Positions 43,001 through 50,633 are shown, counted from the stretch's first letter. The stretch: 64,000 nt of DNA from Brevibacterium sp. W7.2 (GCF_018137945.1 NZ_CP073089.1:1612001-1676000), one strand, 5' to 3'. The notes: generated from the sequence alone by a model not told the origin. Numbers and translations are program-made.

Positions 43001-43510
43001 CGCGGGCGCTACGACGCACAGGAGCGGAACGGGCAGCGCGTCGACGTCCTCGCGCTCGACCCCGCCGAGCTCGCGGGTCGGATCGCGTGGTGCCCGCAGG
43101 AGGCGCACGTGTTCCGGTCGACGGTGCGCGGCAACCTCGCCCTGGCGCGCCGGGATGTGCCGGACGAGGAGGAGATGTTCGCCGCGCTCACCGCCGCCGG
43201 GCTCGGACACTGGGCGAGCCCCGAGGGCCTCGACCGGTGGGTCGGGGACCACGGGTCTGAGATCTCAGGAGGGGAGAGGCAGCGCCTCGCCGTCGCGCGC
43301 ACCCTGCTCAGCGGGGCCGAGGTCATCGTCCTCGACGAACCCACCGCGCACCTCGATGCGGCCACGGCGCACCGCCTCGTCGCGGATCTGCGGGCCAACC
43401 TCCCCGATCACACGGTCATCATGGTCACCCACGATGAGAGCCTCATCGACTCAGGGGACCGCGTGCTGCGGTTGGGAACGGACGTCAGTCCCGCTTCGAT
43501 CCGAACATGA
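40094..43510 (+). CDS. cydDC: Fused thiol-reductant ABC exporter CydDC
   Basis: CydDC exports cysteine/glutathione-type thiols and is needed to assemble cytochrome bd. Here both half-transporters are one 1138-residue chain. The CydD membrane domain (about 1-300) is followed by ATPase 1 with Walker A GPSGAGKST (about 348), LSPGQLRRLALVRV and LILDEPTAHLD. A low-complexity Thr/Ala/Pro linker (about 497-590) leads to the CydC membrane domain and ATPase 2 with GESGSGKTT (about 950), SGGERQRLAVARTL and VLDEPTAHLD. Such fusions are common in Actinobacteria. GTG 40094 overlaps cydB (GTGA), and the 3' end overlaps sepH tail to tail by 26 bp. Confidence 0.93.
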   Translation: MSSPLGILLSLPAGRRGLVLSVTSAAARAVGIVFIAEALVRTILDLGSLPLWIVLGLLGAGLRGASLWADHSLGTGLAAEAKRGLRARILSTLLGRRGMPRAKAAVTVTRGVDDLDDYFTTVVPALTQAAIVPAVLLVRIVFADLLSAVIIIACLPLVPLFMVLIGRYTEETTAESTRALERMSDHLAELAEGLPVLIGLGRSREHARTLRRLSTDYHQANLATLRIAFLSSLALELIATISVALVAVVIGVRLVYGTMDLSDGLLALLLAPECFMPLRALGAGFHASENGRESYDRAQALLTAGDDEEAGPASAAAHADHAVTYADGTTVAWDGSIPTTPGITAVLGPSGAGKSTILAALSGSLAAGATTTLAPARAALVPQTPRTFGATLGEELATFGLTGAAAEAALLTAGLPPTLDLPTGALSPGQLRRLALVRVRGRDTDLLILDEPTAHLDDDNAETIIVMIAEAAAATRIVLASHDPRVLALATDTITPRVTAAPVSASTAPVEEGTAGTATDDSHDTAGTTAAGTTTTVAVPDLAPDPAPASAGASVSAAAPTVGDRSGDTAVVSPERGSDDVPAPGSLRRRAATLRTALPLMRWTMLIALLTACASSLAAISLTALSGWLIVEASYGPPIMTLLVAIVGVRFFGLSRSIFLYVSRLNLHSAIFSALGRLRSVLWSHFERAGMSDRTMLTSDTALTTMVADADEVRDLVPRTLFPPVVSALVIVAVIIATAILDPGSVPVLVALAIVNLVVVPLVFVRAEAPWARRIRAGQALILSLLARALGAKTDLSANGANPAVLARLSAAEDDLEAAQRASARNFGAAQLWVEVTTVLAAIVIALISPAPTEILAVVVLSTFGLVDPLASALTAWRQMPALGIALDRLPPVTADSLHDDDEADDGPAAASALTALELADVTVGWDGVPVLDDLDLAADADRWTVVCGESGSGKTTTVSVLLRFLTPWRGRYDAQERNGQRVDVLALDPAELAGRIAWCPQEAHVFRSTVRGNLALARRDVPDEEEMFAALTAAGLGHWASPEGLDRWVGDHGSEISGGERQRLAVARTLLSGAEVIVLDEPTAHLDAATAHRLVADLRANLPDHTVIMVTHDESLIDSGDRVLRLGTDVSPASIRT

Positions 43511-44621
43511 TCTCGTCCCAGCTCGGGACCGAGGCGCGGCTGCTCTTCTTCTTCGCCTTCGATTCGGTGTCCTTCGACGTCTCGACTCCGTCGCTCACCC
43601 CGGGCTCGTTGAGCAGGGAGAGCTGATTGTCGTCGTCGAACGTGCCGACCTCCTGAGTCGGCTCCTGCGGTTCGTCAGCGGCATCGGAAGAGGCCTCCGC
43701 CTGCGCGGGCTCACGATCGCCGGGCTTCGCCGCGCTGTGACGGCTCGCCGCCTCGGCGATCCTGTCCTCGAATGCGAACACCTCATCGTCGGTGGCGTCG
43801 GCGGGACGCCCGGGCGCGGTGTGCGCGCCCTGCGGGTGGGTCTCGGGGTCCTCGGTGACTGCGCGGAGGCGACCGCGGGGTTCGTCGTCATCGCGACGGC
43901 GACGACGGAGGTTCTCGAGGATCCGCCCGGTCTCGGCCTGGTGATCGCCGAGCGTCGCCGGCTGCTCGGCCGGCCGCTCCGGTGCCGAAGCCTGCGGGTC
44001 AGGGGTGTCGATCTCCTCGGTGGTCCGACGGCTCGAGCTGTAGCCGGGGATCGGACCGGTGTCCGTGGGACCCGAGTCCGCGAGCCACTTCGCCTCGTCG
44101 TCGAGGGCCGTGAGCGAGCCGCGGTAGTAGTTCCACCCGGCGGTGCGCTTGCGGTCGGCGGCGATGAAGCTGAGTTCGATGTACCAGTTGCCGTCCTGCT
44201 GCTTCCACGCGTCCCAGTCCATCGTCTCGATGTCGACGTCGCGCATCGCCAGACGGGTCTGGCTGAGCTCGACGAGCGGGGTCGGGTCGCCGTTGGGGTC
44301 GTGATCGGAGTAGATGGGGTGCCGGCTCGCGGTGTGCGCCATGTGGGCGCGTTCGGCCAGGGCCGGACGCTCGTACGTGCGCACCTGGTCGGGGTCGGCG
44401 CCGGTGGCCGCGATGACCTCCTCGGCGCTCATCCCGCCGCGGATCATCGCCTGGATGTCGCGCGGGCGGATGGGGGAGTCGGAGCGCACGACGGCCCTGT
44501 CCTTGCGCACAGCCGCATAGAGGGACTCGTCGAGTTTCAGTCGATACTGTGCCCCGGAGTCATCGCCGAGGAGCAGATGAGTGCCGTCGGCATCGACCCC
44601 GTGCAAGATGAGTTCACGCAT
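43485..44621 (-). CDS. sepH: Septation protein SepH (DUF3071)
   Basis: SepH is an actinobacterial division protein that binds FtsZ and stimulates its assembly. The 378-residue protein has the conserved N-terminal DUF3071 region (MRELILHGVDADGTHLLL... to about 170) with a helix-turn-helix-like RPRDIQAMIRGGMSAEEVIAATG and the RPALAERAHMAHTA segment. The C-terminal half is charged and disordered and ends with SWDEIMFGSKRD, similar to the conserved C-terminal motif. ATG 44621 follows AAAGGAG. It is convergent with, and overlaps, cydDC. Confidence 0.92.
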   Translation of the reverse strand: MRELILHGVDADGTHLLLGDDSGAQYRLKLDESLYAAVRKDRAVVRSDSPIRPRDIQAMIRGGMSAEEVIAATGADPDQVRTYERPALAERAHMAHTASRHPIYSDHDPNGDPTPLVELSQTRLAMRDVDIETMDWDAWKQQDGNWYIELSFIAADRKRTAGWNYYRGSLTALDDEAKWLADSGPTDTGPIPGYSSSRRTTEEIDTPDPQASAPERPAEQPATLGDHQAETGRILENLRRRRRDDDEPRGRLRAVTEDPETHPQGAHTAPGRPADATDDEVFAFEDRIAEAASRHSAAKPGDREPAQAEASSDAADEPQEPTQEVGTFDDDNQLSLLNEPGVSDGVETSKDTESKAKKKSSRASVPSWDEIMFGSKRD

Positions 44622-44799
44622 TTCGCTCCTTTATCGCTTCTCATGAAGAATCGTGTCATGACCGCACCGCTCAGCCCCGCAGATTTGCTCGCGAGTCGCG
44701 AATTCGGCAGGCCTGGGCACGCGCGGGCAGCGCTGGGCGGCGAAAGTGAGTCGAACGTGCTCAGGGTGCGGACAACGGGCGAGCGATCTCTACACGCTG

Positions 44800-44805
44800 T
44801 AAAAT
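44800..44805 (+). promoter_or_regulatory. -10 box of hemH (leaderless arrangement)
   Basis: TAAAAT ends 7 nt before GTG 44813 with no ribosome site between, predicting a leaderless transcript. Confidence 0.6.
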
Positions 44806-44812
44806 CTCTGAC

Positions 44813-45922
44813 GTGAATACGACAGCCCCCATTGACACCCTTGTCCTCATGTCCTTCGGCGGACCGGAATCGCCCGAGGAGGTCGTTCCGTTCCTCAAGA
44901 ACGTCACTGCGGGGCGCGGCATCCCCGACGAGCGCCTCGAGGAGGTCGGGGAGCACTACTACGGATTCGGCGGCAAGTCCCCGATCAACGACCAGAACAA
45001 GGCGCTGCTGGCGGCCCTGCGCGCCGAGCTCGAGCGGCGCGACCTTGACCTCCCGCTCGTGTGGGGCAACCGCAACTGGGAGCCCTACCTCACTGATGTC
45101 GCCCGCACCGAGGCGGCGGCCGGCCGTTCCCGCTTCCTCGCGATCGACACCTCGGCGTACTCCTCCTACTCCTCGTGCCGGCAGTACCGTGAGGACTTCG
45201 CCGGCACGGTCGCCGGGCTCGCCGACGAGGGCATCGAGGTGAGCTTCGACAAGGTCCGCCAGTTCTTCAACCATCCCGGCTACGCCGAGGCGTGCGCGAC
45301 GCTGCTGCGCGAGGGGCTCGACGACTTCCGGGCCCAGGTCGGCGCCCTCGACCCGGCCCGTCACCGGATCCTCTTCGTCACGCATTCGATCCCCGACGTC
45401 ATGCAGGAGGCCTCGGCGGTGGCGACCGTGGGCTACCAGGCCCAGCATGAGGAGCTCATGGAGTTCCTCCTCGGCGGCCTCACCGAGGCGGACCGGCTGC
45501 CCGCGGAGCTCGTCTACTGCTCTCGGTCGGGTGCGCCGCACGTGCCGTGGCTCGAACCCGACGTCAACGACCGAATGGAGGAGCTTGCCGCCGAGGGCGT
45601 CACCGGTGTCGTCCTCGCCCCGATCGGCTTCATCTCCGACCACATGGAGGTCGCCTTCGACCTCGACACCGAGGCGAAGGAGACGGCGGAGGAGCTCGGC
45701 CTCGCGTTCACCCGCGTGGCCACCGTCGGCACGCATCCGACGTTCGTCGCAGGCCTCGTCGACCTCGTCGAGGAGCGCCTCGCACAGCTGTCCGGGCAGA
45801 CCCCGGAGACGCCGGCGATCCCCGGCACACGCGCGCTGACCCCCGGCAGCGGGGCGTGCAGCATCGACTGCTGCCGGGGCCGGGTCGAGCGCCCGACCCT
45901 GCCGAACTGGCCCTCGGCCTAA
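44813..45922 (+). CDS. hemH: Coproporphyrin ferrochelatase (HemH/CpfC)
   Basis: In Actinobacteria this enzyme inserts Fe2+ into coproporphyrin III; coproheme is then decarboxylated to haem. The 369-residue protein has the opening LVLMSFGGPESPEEVVPFL, the active-site His in FVTHSIPDVM and the acidic patch VLAPIGFISDHMEV(x)FDLD. Its C-terminus holds C349, C353 and C354 (CSIDCCRG), which with an internal Cys could bind the [2Fe-2S] cluster known in related ferrochelatases. It belongs with hemE (61831) and the oxidase gene at 62886. Confidence 0.94.
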   Translation: MNTTAPIDTLVLMSFGGPESPEEVVPFLKNVTAGRGIPDERLEEVGEHYYGFGGKSPINDQNKALLAALRAELERRDLDLPLVWGNRNWEPYLTDVARTEAAAGRSRFLAIDTSAYSSYSSCRQYREDFAGTVAGLADEGIEVSFDKVRQFFNHPGYAEACATLLREGLDDFRAQVGALDPARHRILFVTHSIPDVMQEASAVATVGYQAQHEELMEFLLGGLTEADRLPAELVYCSRSGAPHVPWLEPDVNDRMEELAAEGVTGVVLAPIGFISDHMEVAFDLDTEAKETAEELGLAFTRVATVGTHPTFVAGLVDLVEERLAQLSGQTPETPAIPGTRALTPGSGACSIDCCRGRVERPTLPNWPSA

Positions 45923-45952
45923 GACCGGCACAGCAGCTCTGCACACACCGAT

Positions 45953-45986
45953 GCGGCCCCTCCCGAAGCGATTCGGGAGGGGCCGC
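45953..45986 (+). terminator. Hairpin terminator after hemH
   Basis: A perfect 15-bp stem (45953-45967 with 45972-45986) closes on the 4-nt loop GCGA, 30 bp after the hemH stop and before the convergent small gene. No T-run follows. Confidence 0.75.
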
Positions 45987-46031
45987 GTCCGTGTGTCTGA
46001 GGTCTGTGTGCTTGAGGCGAGGCTGCTCGGG

Positions 46032-46259
46032 TCAGGATTCTCTGGGTTCGGGGATGACCGGGATGGCGCCGGTCTCGGCCTTGATGACCTCGGCGATCGG
46101 GCCGGTGTCGACGTCGTTGCGGTCGGCGAGTTCGAGGAGGTTCTCGAGGTCGTCGATGAGGCTCTCGACGAGGAAGTCGTCGCCGGCATCCCTGGCGTCG
46201 TGTAAGCGATGACGGACATCGTCGATTCTGTTATCGAGCTGATCTGCGAATTCACTCAT
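46032..46259 (-). CDS. Small acidic hypothetical protein
   Basis: A 75-residue protein starting at ATG 46259, 10 nt after GGAAGGA: MSEFADQLDNRIDDVRHRLH, then helical and very acidic (DDFLVESLIDDLENLLELADRNDV) with a hydrophobic C-terminal PVIPEPRES. The heptad-like pattern suggests a helical bundle or short coiled coil. I recognise no family. The open frame extends upstream to 46370, but the ribosome site supports the shorter form. A TATTGT -10 candidate lies near 46284 on the minus strand. Confidence 0.6.
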   Translation of the reverse strand: MSEFADQLDNRIDDVRHRLHDARDAGDDFLVESLIDDLENLLELADRNDVDTGPIAEVIKAETGAIPVIPEPRES

Positions 46260-46450
46260 CGTGCATCCGTCCTTCCGACAATAGGCCGCCGGGGATGAGG
46301 TCGAGTCATCGCCGACGTGTGGTCGTTTCTCTCCGAGGCCGGCATGCTCGCTCAGCATCGTCTCCTGCATTCTCGCAGAGCTTTTCGAGAGTCGTATGTG
46401 TGTCCTTCGTCATCGTGACGAGAATCACCGTGACAGGGTACCATCTGCTC

Positions 46451-46479
46451 TTGCCAAAGGGTACTGGGCAGTGCACAAT
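46451..46479 (+). promoter_or_regulatory. Promoter of the DUF4193 gene
   Basis: TTGCCA (46451-46456), 17 bp, CACAAT (46474-46479): well-spaced boxes with 4-5 consensus matches each. The start near 46486 leaves a 65-nt leader holding a hairpin (46505-46523). Confidence 0.55.
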
Positions 46480-46504
46480 GCTGGGGACACGATAGGCGAC
46501 AGGG

Positions 46505-46523
46505 GCTGAAACTCCTTTTCAGC
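46505..46523 (+). other. Leader hairpin with CTCCT loop before the DUF4193 gene
   Basis: GCTGAAA (46505-46511) pairs with TTTCAGC (46517-46523) and exposes the loop CTCCT, which is complementary to a Shine-Dalgarno core. It could mask the ribosome site downstream, or be chance. Confidence 0.4.
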
Positions 46524-46550
46524 ACACCCGACAGAGAGCGATGAGGCCAT

Positions 46551-46850
46551 ATGGCAACCGACTACGACGCACCTCGCAAGCACGACGACGAAATCAAGAG
46601 CGACTCGATCGAGCAGCTCAAGGCGCAGCGCTCGCAGGCGCAGGCCAGCAAGATCGACGAGGACGAGACGGCAGCGGCCGAAGGGTTCGAACTTCCCGGC
46701 GCCGACCTGTCGAACGAAGAGCTCTCGGTGCGCGTGCTTCCGAAGCAGAACGACGAATTCACCTGCATGGAGTGCTTCCTCGTCCGTCACCGTTCGCAGC
46801 TGGCGAGCGATGAGGGCGGAATCCTCATCTGCACGGACTGCGCAGGCTGA
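46551..46850 (+). CDS. DUF4193 zinc-ribbon protein
   Basis: A 99-residue protein of the actinobacterial DUF4193 family. The N-terminal half is charged and probably disordered; the C-terminal half is a zinc ribbon with C72-x2-C75 and C94-x2-C97 and the family sequence DEFTCMECFLVRHRSQLA. The function is unknown; the family is strongly conserved next to dut and sigA. ATG 46551 is preceded by GATGAGG. A clear intrinsic terminator follows. Confidence 0.88.
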   Translation: MATDYDAPRKHDDEIKSDSIEQLKAQRSQAQASKIDEDETAAAEGFELPGADLSNEELSVRVLPKQNDEFTCMECFLVRHRSQLASDEGGILICTDCAG

Positions 46851-46875
46851 GCGTCGCGACATCCCCACCAAGACG

Positions 46876-46902
46876 AACGCGCCCCTTCGAGGGCGCGTTT
46901 TT
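46876..46902 (+). terminator. Intrinsic terminator after the DUF4193 gene
   Basis: AACGCGCCC pairs with GGGCGCGTT around the loop CTTCGA and is followed by a run of five T, the classical rho-independent form and the only one with a T-run found in this window. Confidence 0.85.
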
Positions 46903-46968
46903 CGTTGCTCGGCGTCTGGCGCTGGGCCCGGAGTCGGGCGCTGCGGCCGGCGTCGGGCGGGGTCGTGC

Positions 46969-47424
46969 TCAGGCGCGCAGGGCGGCGGCGAGCTCCTCGG
47001 GGTGCCGGCTCGAGACGAGCCAGTACGGGGTGGGGTCGGAGGCATCGTCGATGTCGATGCGCACTGCGGTCTTCACCCAGGGGCGGAGCACGAGGAAGGC
47101 GCGGGCGTCGAGCCCGGTGCCGCGGGCCTCGCGGGCCGCCTCGATGCCGAGGGCCTCGACGCCGCCGAGGAATGCCCGATCGATGTGGGCGTCGCCGACG
47201 AAGAGCTGGCGGCCGGTGACGATGATCGTGATCCCCAGCGAGCGCAGCCACCATGCGAGCAGGGCGAAGGTGACGACGGGCAGGATGAAGGCGCCGAGCG
47301 TCCAGACGGGGAGGACCATGGCCGCCGTCGAGACGGCGGCGACCGCGATGAGCACCCACATGGCGGGCGAGGGGCTGACCTTCTCCCGGTAGGTCACCTG
47401 CGAATCGGTATGAGTCTGAGCCAT
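46969..47424 (-). CDS. DUF3093 membrane protein
   Basis: A 151-residue protein with two adjacent membrane helices (about 20-60, MWVLIAVAAVSTAAMVLPVW and GAFILPVVTFALLAWWL) and a soluble C-terminal domain with ITIIVTGRQLFVGDAHI and PYWLVSSRHPEELAAAL, the pattern of DUF3093. The role is unknown. It is divergent from dut, its usual partner in Actinobacteria. ATG 47424 was chosen because the family begins there; an upstream in-frame start would add 17 residues. Confidence 0.85.
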   Translation of the reverse strand: MAQTHTDSQVTYREKVSPSPAMWVLIAVAAVSTAAMVLPVWTLGAFILPVVTFALLAWWLRSLGITIIVTGRQLFVGDAHIDRAFLGGVEALGIEAAREARGTGLDARAFLVLRPWVKTAVRIDIDDASDPTPYWLVSSRHPEELAAALRA

Positions 47425-47452
47425 GTCCTCCATTCTCCCACAGCGCGCATGT

Positions 47453-47481
47453 TTGAAGCGCTCAGGCTTGGGCACTAGAGT
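47453..47481 (+). promoter_or_regulatory. dut promoter (leaderless arrangement)
   Basis: TTGAAG (47453-47458), exactly 17 bp, TAGAGT (47476-47481). The GTG start at 47490 is 8 nt after the -10 box, so the mRNA should begin at or within 2 nt of the start codon. Confidence 0.65.
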
Positions 47482-47489
47482 GCAACCTT

Positions 47490-47963
47490 GTGACAGAAGG
47501 CTTGCGCATCGAAATCACCCTCGTCGACGACGGAATGGCCCCGCCGAGCTACGCCCACGCGTCCGACGCCGGCGCGGACCTGTGCTCGGCGATCGACTTC
47601 ACCCTCGAACCGTTCGAACGGCGCACCGTGCCCACCGGGATCGCGATCGCCCTCCCGCCCGGCCACGCCGGTTTCGTCCACCCCCGCTCGGGACTCTCGA
47701 GCAGGCACGGCGTCACCGTCGTCAACGCCCCGGGGACGATCGACTCCGGATACCGCGGCGAGATCAAGGTGCCGCTCATCAACCTCGACCCGACCGTGCC
47801 GCTGCGCATCACCCGCGGTGACCGGATCGCCCAGCTCATCATTCAGGAGATCCGACAGGCCGCGTTCACCGTCGTCGACACCCTCGACGACAGCGACCGC
47901 GGCACCGGCGGATTCGGCTCCACCGGCGGAGTCGTCTCCGGTCTCAACGCAGAAGTGGAGTGA
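47490..47963 (+). CDS. dut: dUTP diphosphatase Dut
   Basis: Dut hydrolyses dUTP to dUMP and keeps uracil out of DNA. The 157-residue trimeric-type enzyme shows all five motifs: ASDAGADLCSA, PRSGLSSRHGV, NAPGTIDSGYRGEIKV, RGDRIAQLII and the C-terminal RGTGGFGSTGG arm. GTG 47490 is supported by the promoter spacing. The DUF3710 gene follows after 6 bp. Confidence 0.96.
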   Translation: MTEGLRIEITLVDDGMAPPSYAHASDAGADLCSAIDFTLEPFERRTVPTGIAIALPPGHAGFVHPRSGLSSRHGVTVVNAPGTIDSGYRGEIKVPLINLDPTVPLRITRGDRIAQLIIQEIRQAAFTVVDTLDDSDRGTGGFGSTGGVVSGLNAEVE

Positions 47964-47969
47964 AGGACA

Positions 47970-48803
47970 ATGGGACTGTTCTCACGTTTTTCGAAGAAGT
48001 CAGCGGCCGCGGACGAGGAGTCCGCGACCGACCGCAGCACCGACGAGGAGATCGTCGACGACGAACTCGTTGACGAGGACGTCGCTGACGATCATGACAG
48101 CGATGACGACGCCGAGGCGGTCGCCGAGACCGAGGCGGAGACCGAGGACCTCGACGACGAAGCGGTCCTGGAGAAGTCCGCACCGCTCGACCGGGCGGAG
48201 AAGGGCCCTTTCGACGCGGCCGAGGACTACCCCGAGCTCAACCGCCTCGACCTCGGTGCGCTCAAGGTGCCCGTCGTCGACGGCATGCAGATCCGCCTCG
48301 ACACCGACGACGACTCGCAGCGCGTGCTCGCCGTGACCCTCATCCACGACGGTGGGGGAGTCCAGCTCCAGGCGTTCGCCACCCCGCGATCCGAGGGGCT
48401 GTGGAACACGGTGCGCCGGCAGCTCACCGAATCCGTCGAATCCCAGGGCGGGGAGTGCACCGAGCTCCACACCGGGCTCGGCCGCGAGCTCGCCGTCGAG
48501 GTGCCCGCGAAGACCGAAGACGGACGTCCCGGCAAGCGCGCGATGCGGTTCGCCGGCGTCGACGGTCCGCGCTGGTTCGTCCGCGCCGTGTTCTCCGGCA
48601 AGGCCGTCACCGACGCCGAGGTGCGCGCAGAGCTCAGTGCGCTCGTGCGCGGTGTCGTCGTCGACCGCGGCGACGAGGCGATGGCTCCTCGCGAGCTCAT
48701 CGCCCTCACCGCCCCCGAGGTCGATGCGGCTCCCGAGCCCGAGGACGAGACCGAGGACATCAACCCGTTCGCCCGCGGACCCGAGATCACCGAGGTCCGC
48801 TGA
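47970..48803 (+). CDS. DUF3710 domain-containing protein
   Basis: A 277-residue protein: a short basic start (MGLFSRFSKK), a strongly acidic disordered region (about 12-75), then the DUF3710 domain (about 76-240) with LDLGALKVPVVDGMQIRL, VQLQAFATPRSEGLW and FAGVDGPRWFVRAVFSG. The function is unknown. It follows dut closely and is followed by a small OB-fold gene, the standard actinobacterial order. Confidence 0.87.
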   Translation: MGLFSRFSKKSAAADEESATDRSTDEEIVDDELVDEDVADDHDSDDDAEAVAETEAETEDLDDEAVLEKSAPLDRAEKGPFDAAEDYPELNRLDLGALKVPVVDGMQIRLDTDDDSQRVLAVTLIHDGGGVQLQAFATPRSEGLWNTVRRQLTESVESQGGECTELHTGLGRELAVEVPAKTEDGRPGKRAMRFAGVDGPRWFVRAVFSGKAVTDAEVRAELSALVRGVVVDRGDEAMAPRELIALTAPEVDAAPEPEDETEDINPFARGPEITEVR

Positions 48804-48808
48804 TCGCC

Positions 48809-49183
48809 ATGCTCGATCTTCTCAGCCGGCTCACGCAGAGCCTCGGCTCCCGCGACGACGACGCCCGCGAGGACCTGCGGATGGCCAGCCGGATTCCCGG
48901 CGTCGTGAGCATCGGCGACGTCGCCCCGCGGGCGATGGTCCGCATCGCCGGGGTCGTCAGCGCCGTGACGCGGTCGACGAACGCTGACAACCCGCGCCTG
49001 ACGATCACCGTCTCCGACGGCACCGGCGACGTCGAGGCGCAGTTCCTCGGCCGCCGCGAGATCAGCGGCATCAGACCCGGCGCGCTTCTCGTCCTCGAAG
49101 GCCGGTTCTGCGACCGCGACGGTGTGCTCGCCGCCCACAACCCCGTCTACGAACTCGTCGCCCCCAAGGACGAGCACGAGTGA
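48809..49183 (+). CDS. Small OB-fold nucleic-acid-binding protein
   Basis: A 124-residue protein with one OB-fold (about 30-115): IGDVAPRAMVRIAGVVSAVT, LTITVSDGTGDVEAQFLGR and GALLVLEGRFC, the pattern of tRNA-anticodon/RecG-wedge-type OB domains. It has no other domain. Partners or substrate are unknown. ATG 48809 lies 5 bp after the DUF3710 stop. In mycobacteria a DUF3159 gene usually follows; here only a 68-bp gap separates it from the convergent TrkA-type pair. Confidence 0.82.
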   Translation: MLDLLSRLTQSLGSRDDDAREDLRMASRIPGVVSIGDVAPRAMVRIAGVVSAVTRSTNADNPRLTITVSDGTGDVEAQFLGRREISGIRPGALLVLEGRFCDRDGVLAAHNPVYELVAPKDEHE

Positions 49184-49251
49184 GCGATCTGCGCCACCGC
49201 GAGTGAGCGCGCACTGGTCGTAAGCGCTCGGTTTCCACCGCGTGAGAGCGC

Positions 49252-49932
49252 TCAGTCCGCGCTGTCGGCCTTGGCCGCGGCCTGGAGCAGGCTGAGCAGC
49301 GCCCCCTCCTGATCGGGGGAGGAGAGGAAGAAGAGCTCGTCCCCGCCCTCGATGACGTCATCGGCGCTCGGCGCGAAGGCGCGGGCGTTGCGGATGATCG
49401 CGACGAGCACGGTGTCGACGGGGAACGCGATGTTCCCGATCCGGGACGCCACGAGGTCCGAGGACTCGTTGACGGTGAACTCCATGAGCCCGGCCTGACC
49501 GCGTTCGAAGCTCATGAGGTGGACGAGACCGCCGACCTCGACGGCCTCCTCGACGAGCGCGGTCATCAGCCGCGGCGTCGACACCGCGACGTCGACGCCC
49601 CAGTTGTCGTCGAAGAGCCATTCGTTCTTCGGATTGTTGACCCGCGAGACCGTGCGGGGCACCCCGAACTCCGTCTTCGCAAGGAGGGAGAGGACGAGGT
49701 TCGTCTTGTCGTCGCCGGTGGCGGCGACGACGACGTCGGCCTCCTCGAGCTTCGCCTCTCCGAGGCCGGCGAGTTCGCACGCATCGGAGAGCAGCCACTG
49801 GGCGCCGGGGATCTTCTCGTGCGCGAGCGCCTCCTTGCTCTGGTCGATGAGGAGGACGGAGTGGTTCTTGTCGAGCAGCTCCCTGGCCACCGAACGGCCC
49901 ACGGACCCGGCTCCGGCGATGACGACTCTCAT
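49252..49932 (-). CDS. TrkA-family K+ uptake regulatory subunit (second of pair)
   Basis: A 226-residue regulator with an N-terminal NAD-binding RCK domain (MRVVIAGAGSVGRSVARELL, then VLLIDQS) and a C-terminal TrkA-C domain (about 140-215). Such subunits gate potassium channels or transporters in response to nucleotides. ATG 49932 overlaps the stop of the first trkA-type gene by 4 bp and follows AGGAGGAAG-like sequence. The pair matches ceoB/ceoC of mycobacteria. No membrane Trk/Ktr subunit is next to it; the divergent APC permease may be the partner. Confidence 0.88.
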   Translation of the reverse strand: MRVVIAGAGSVGRSVARELLDKNHSVLLIDQSKEALAHEKIPGAQWLLSDACELAGLGEAKLEEADVVVAATGDDKTNLVLSLLAKTEFGVPRTVSRVNNPKNEWLFDDNWGVDVAVSTPRLMTALVEEAVEVGGLVHLMSFERGQAGLMEFTVNESSDLVASRIGNIAFPVDTVLVAIIRNARAFAPSADDVIEGGDELFFLSSPDQEGALLSLLQAAAKADSAD

Positions 49933-50603
49933 TCTTCTTCCTCCCTGGAGGTCACGGGCTTGTCGAGGATGCGCGCGATCTCGTCGAGGCGGTCGACGGG
50001 GCACATGAGGTGGACGAGGTCGCCGTCCTGGAGGAGGAGGTCGTCGGTGGCGACGATGCCCTCCGAGAGTCGCGTGACATACGCGACGCGGGCCTGCGTG
50101 GCCTCCTCGATCTCCGCGATCGGACGGGCCACCCAGCTGGGATCGAGGTGCACCTCGGCGAGGACGAGGTTGCCCGAGGGCTCCCGGTACTCCGTGATCG
50201 ACCCCTGCGGGACGAGTTTGCGCATCACCTGCTCGGCCGTCCACCGCACGGTCGGCACCGTCGGAATGCCGAGGCGCTCGAAGACCTGCGCCCGATCGGG
50301 ATCGTAGATGCGGGCCGCGACATTGGGCACACCGAAGGTCTCCCGGGCGACACGCGCGGCGAGGATGTTGGAATTGTCTCCGCTCGAGACCGCGGCGAAC
50401 GCGAACGCGTCGGCGGTGCGGGCCTGCGTGAGGGTCTCCCGGTCGAATCCGAGGCCGGTGATCGTCGATCCGGTGAAGTCCGGCCCGAGCTTGAGGAAGG
50501 CATCGGGGTCCCGGTCGACGACGGCGACGGAATGGCCGTTGGCATCAAGTGCCCTGGCCAGGGTCGCTCCGACTCGGCCGCAGCCCATGATGACGAAGTG
50601 CAT
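49929..50603 (-). CDS. TrkA-family K+ uptake regulatory subunit (first of pair)
   Basis: A 224-residue paralogue of the next gene: MHFVIMGCGRVGATLARALD opens the RCK domain with VAVVDRD as the acidic strand, and the TrkA-C domain follows (about 140-215). ATG 50603 was chosen because GGAAGGG lies 6 nt before it; ATG 50609 touches that site. It is divergent from the APC permease gene with only 38 bp between starts, so the two promoters must overlap. Confidence 0.88.
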   Translation of the reverse strand: MHFVIMGCGRVGATLARALDANGHSVAVVDRDPDAFLKLGPDFTGSTITGLGFDRETLTQARTADAFAFAAVSSGDNSNILAARVARETFGVPNVAARIYDPDRAQVFERLGIPTVPTVRWTAEQVMRKLVPQGSITEYREPSGNLVLAEVHLDPSWVARPIAEIEEATQARVAYVTRLSEGIVATDDLLLQDGDLVHLMCPVDRLDEIARILDKPVTSREEEE

Positions 50604-50627
50604 GGTCATCCCTTCCGACATTTGCTC

Positions 50628-50633
50628 TACCAT
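50628..50633 (+). promoter_or_regulatory. -10 box of the APC permease gene
   Basis: TACCAT ends 8 nt before GTG 50642, a leaderless-type spacing. The box also lies in the region that must promote the divergent trkA-type gene. Confidence 0.4.
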
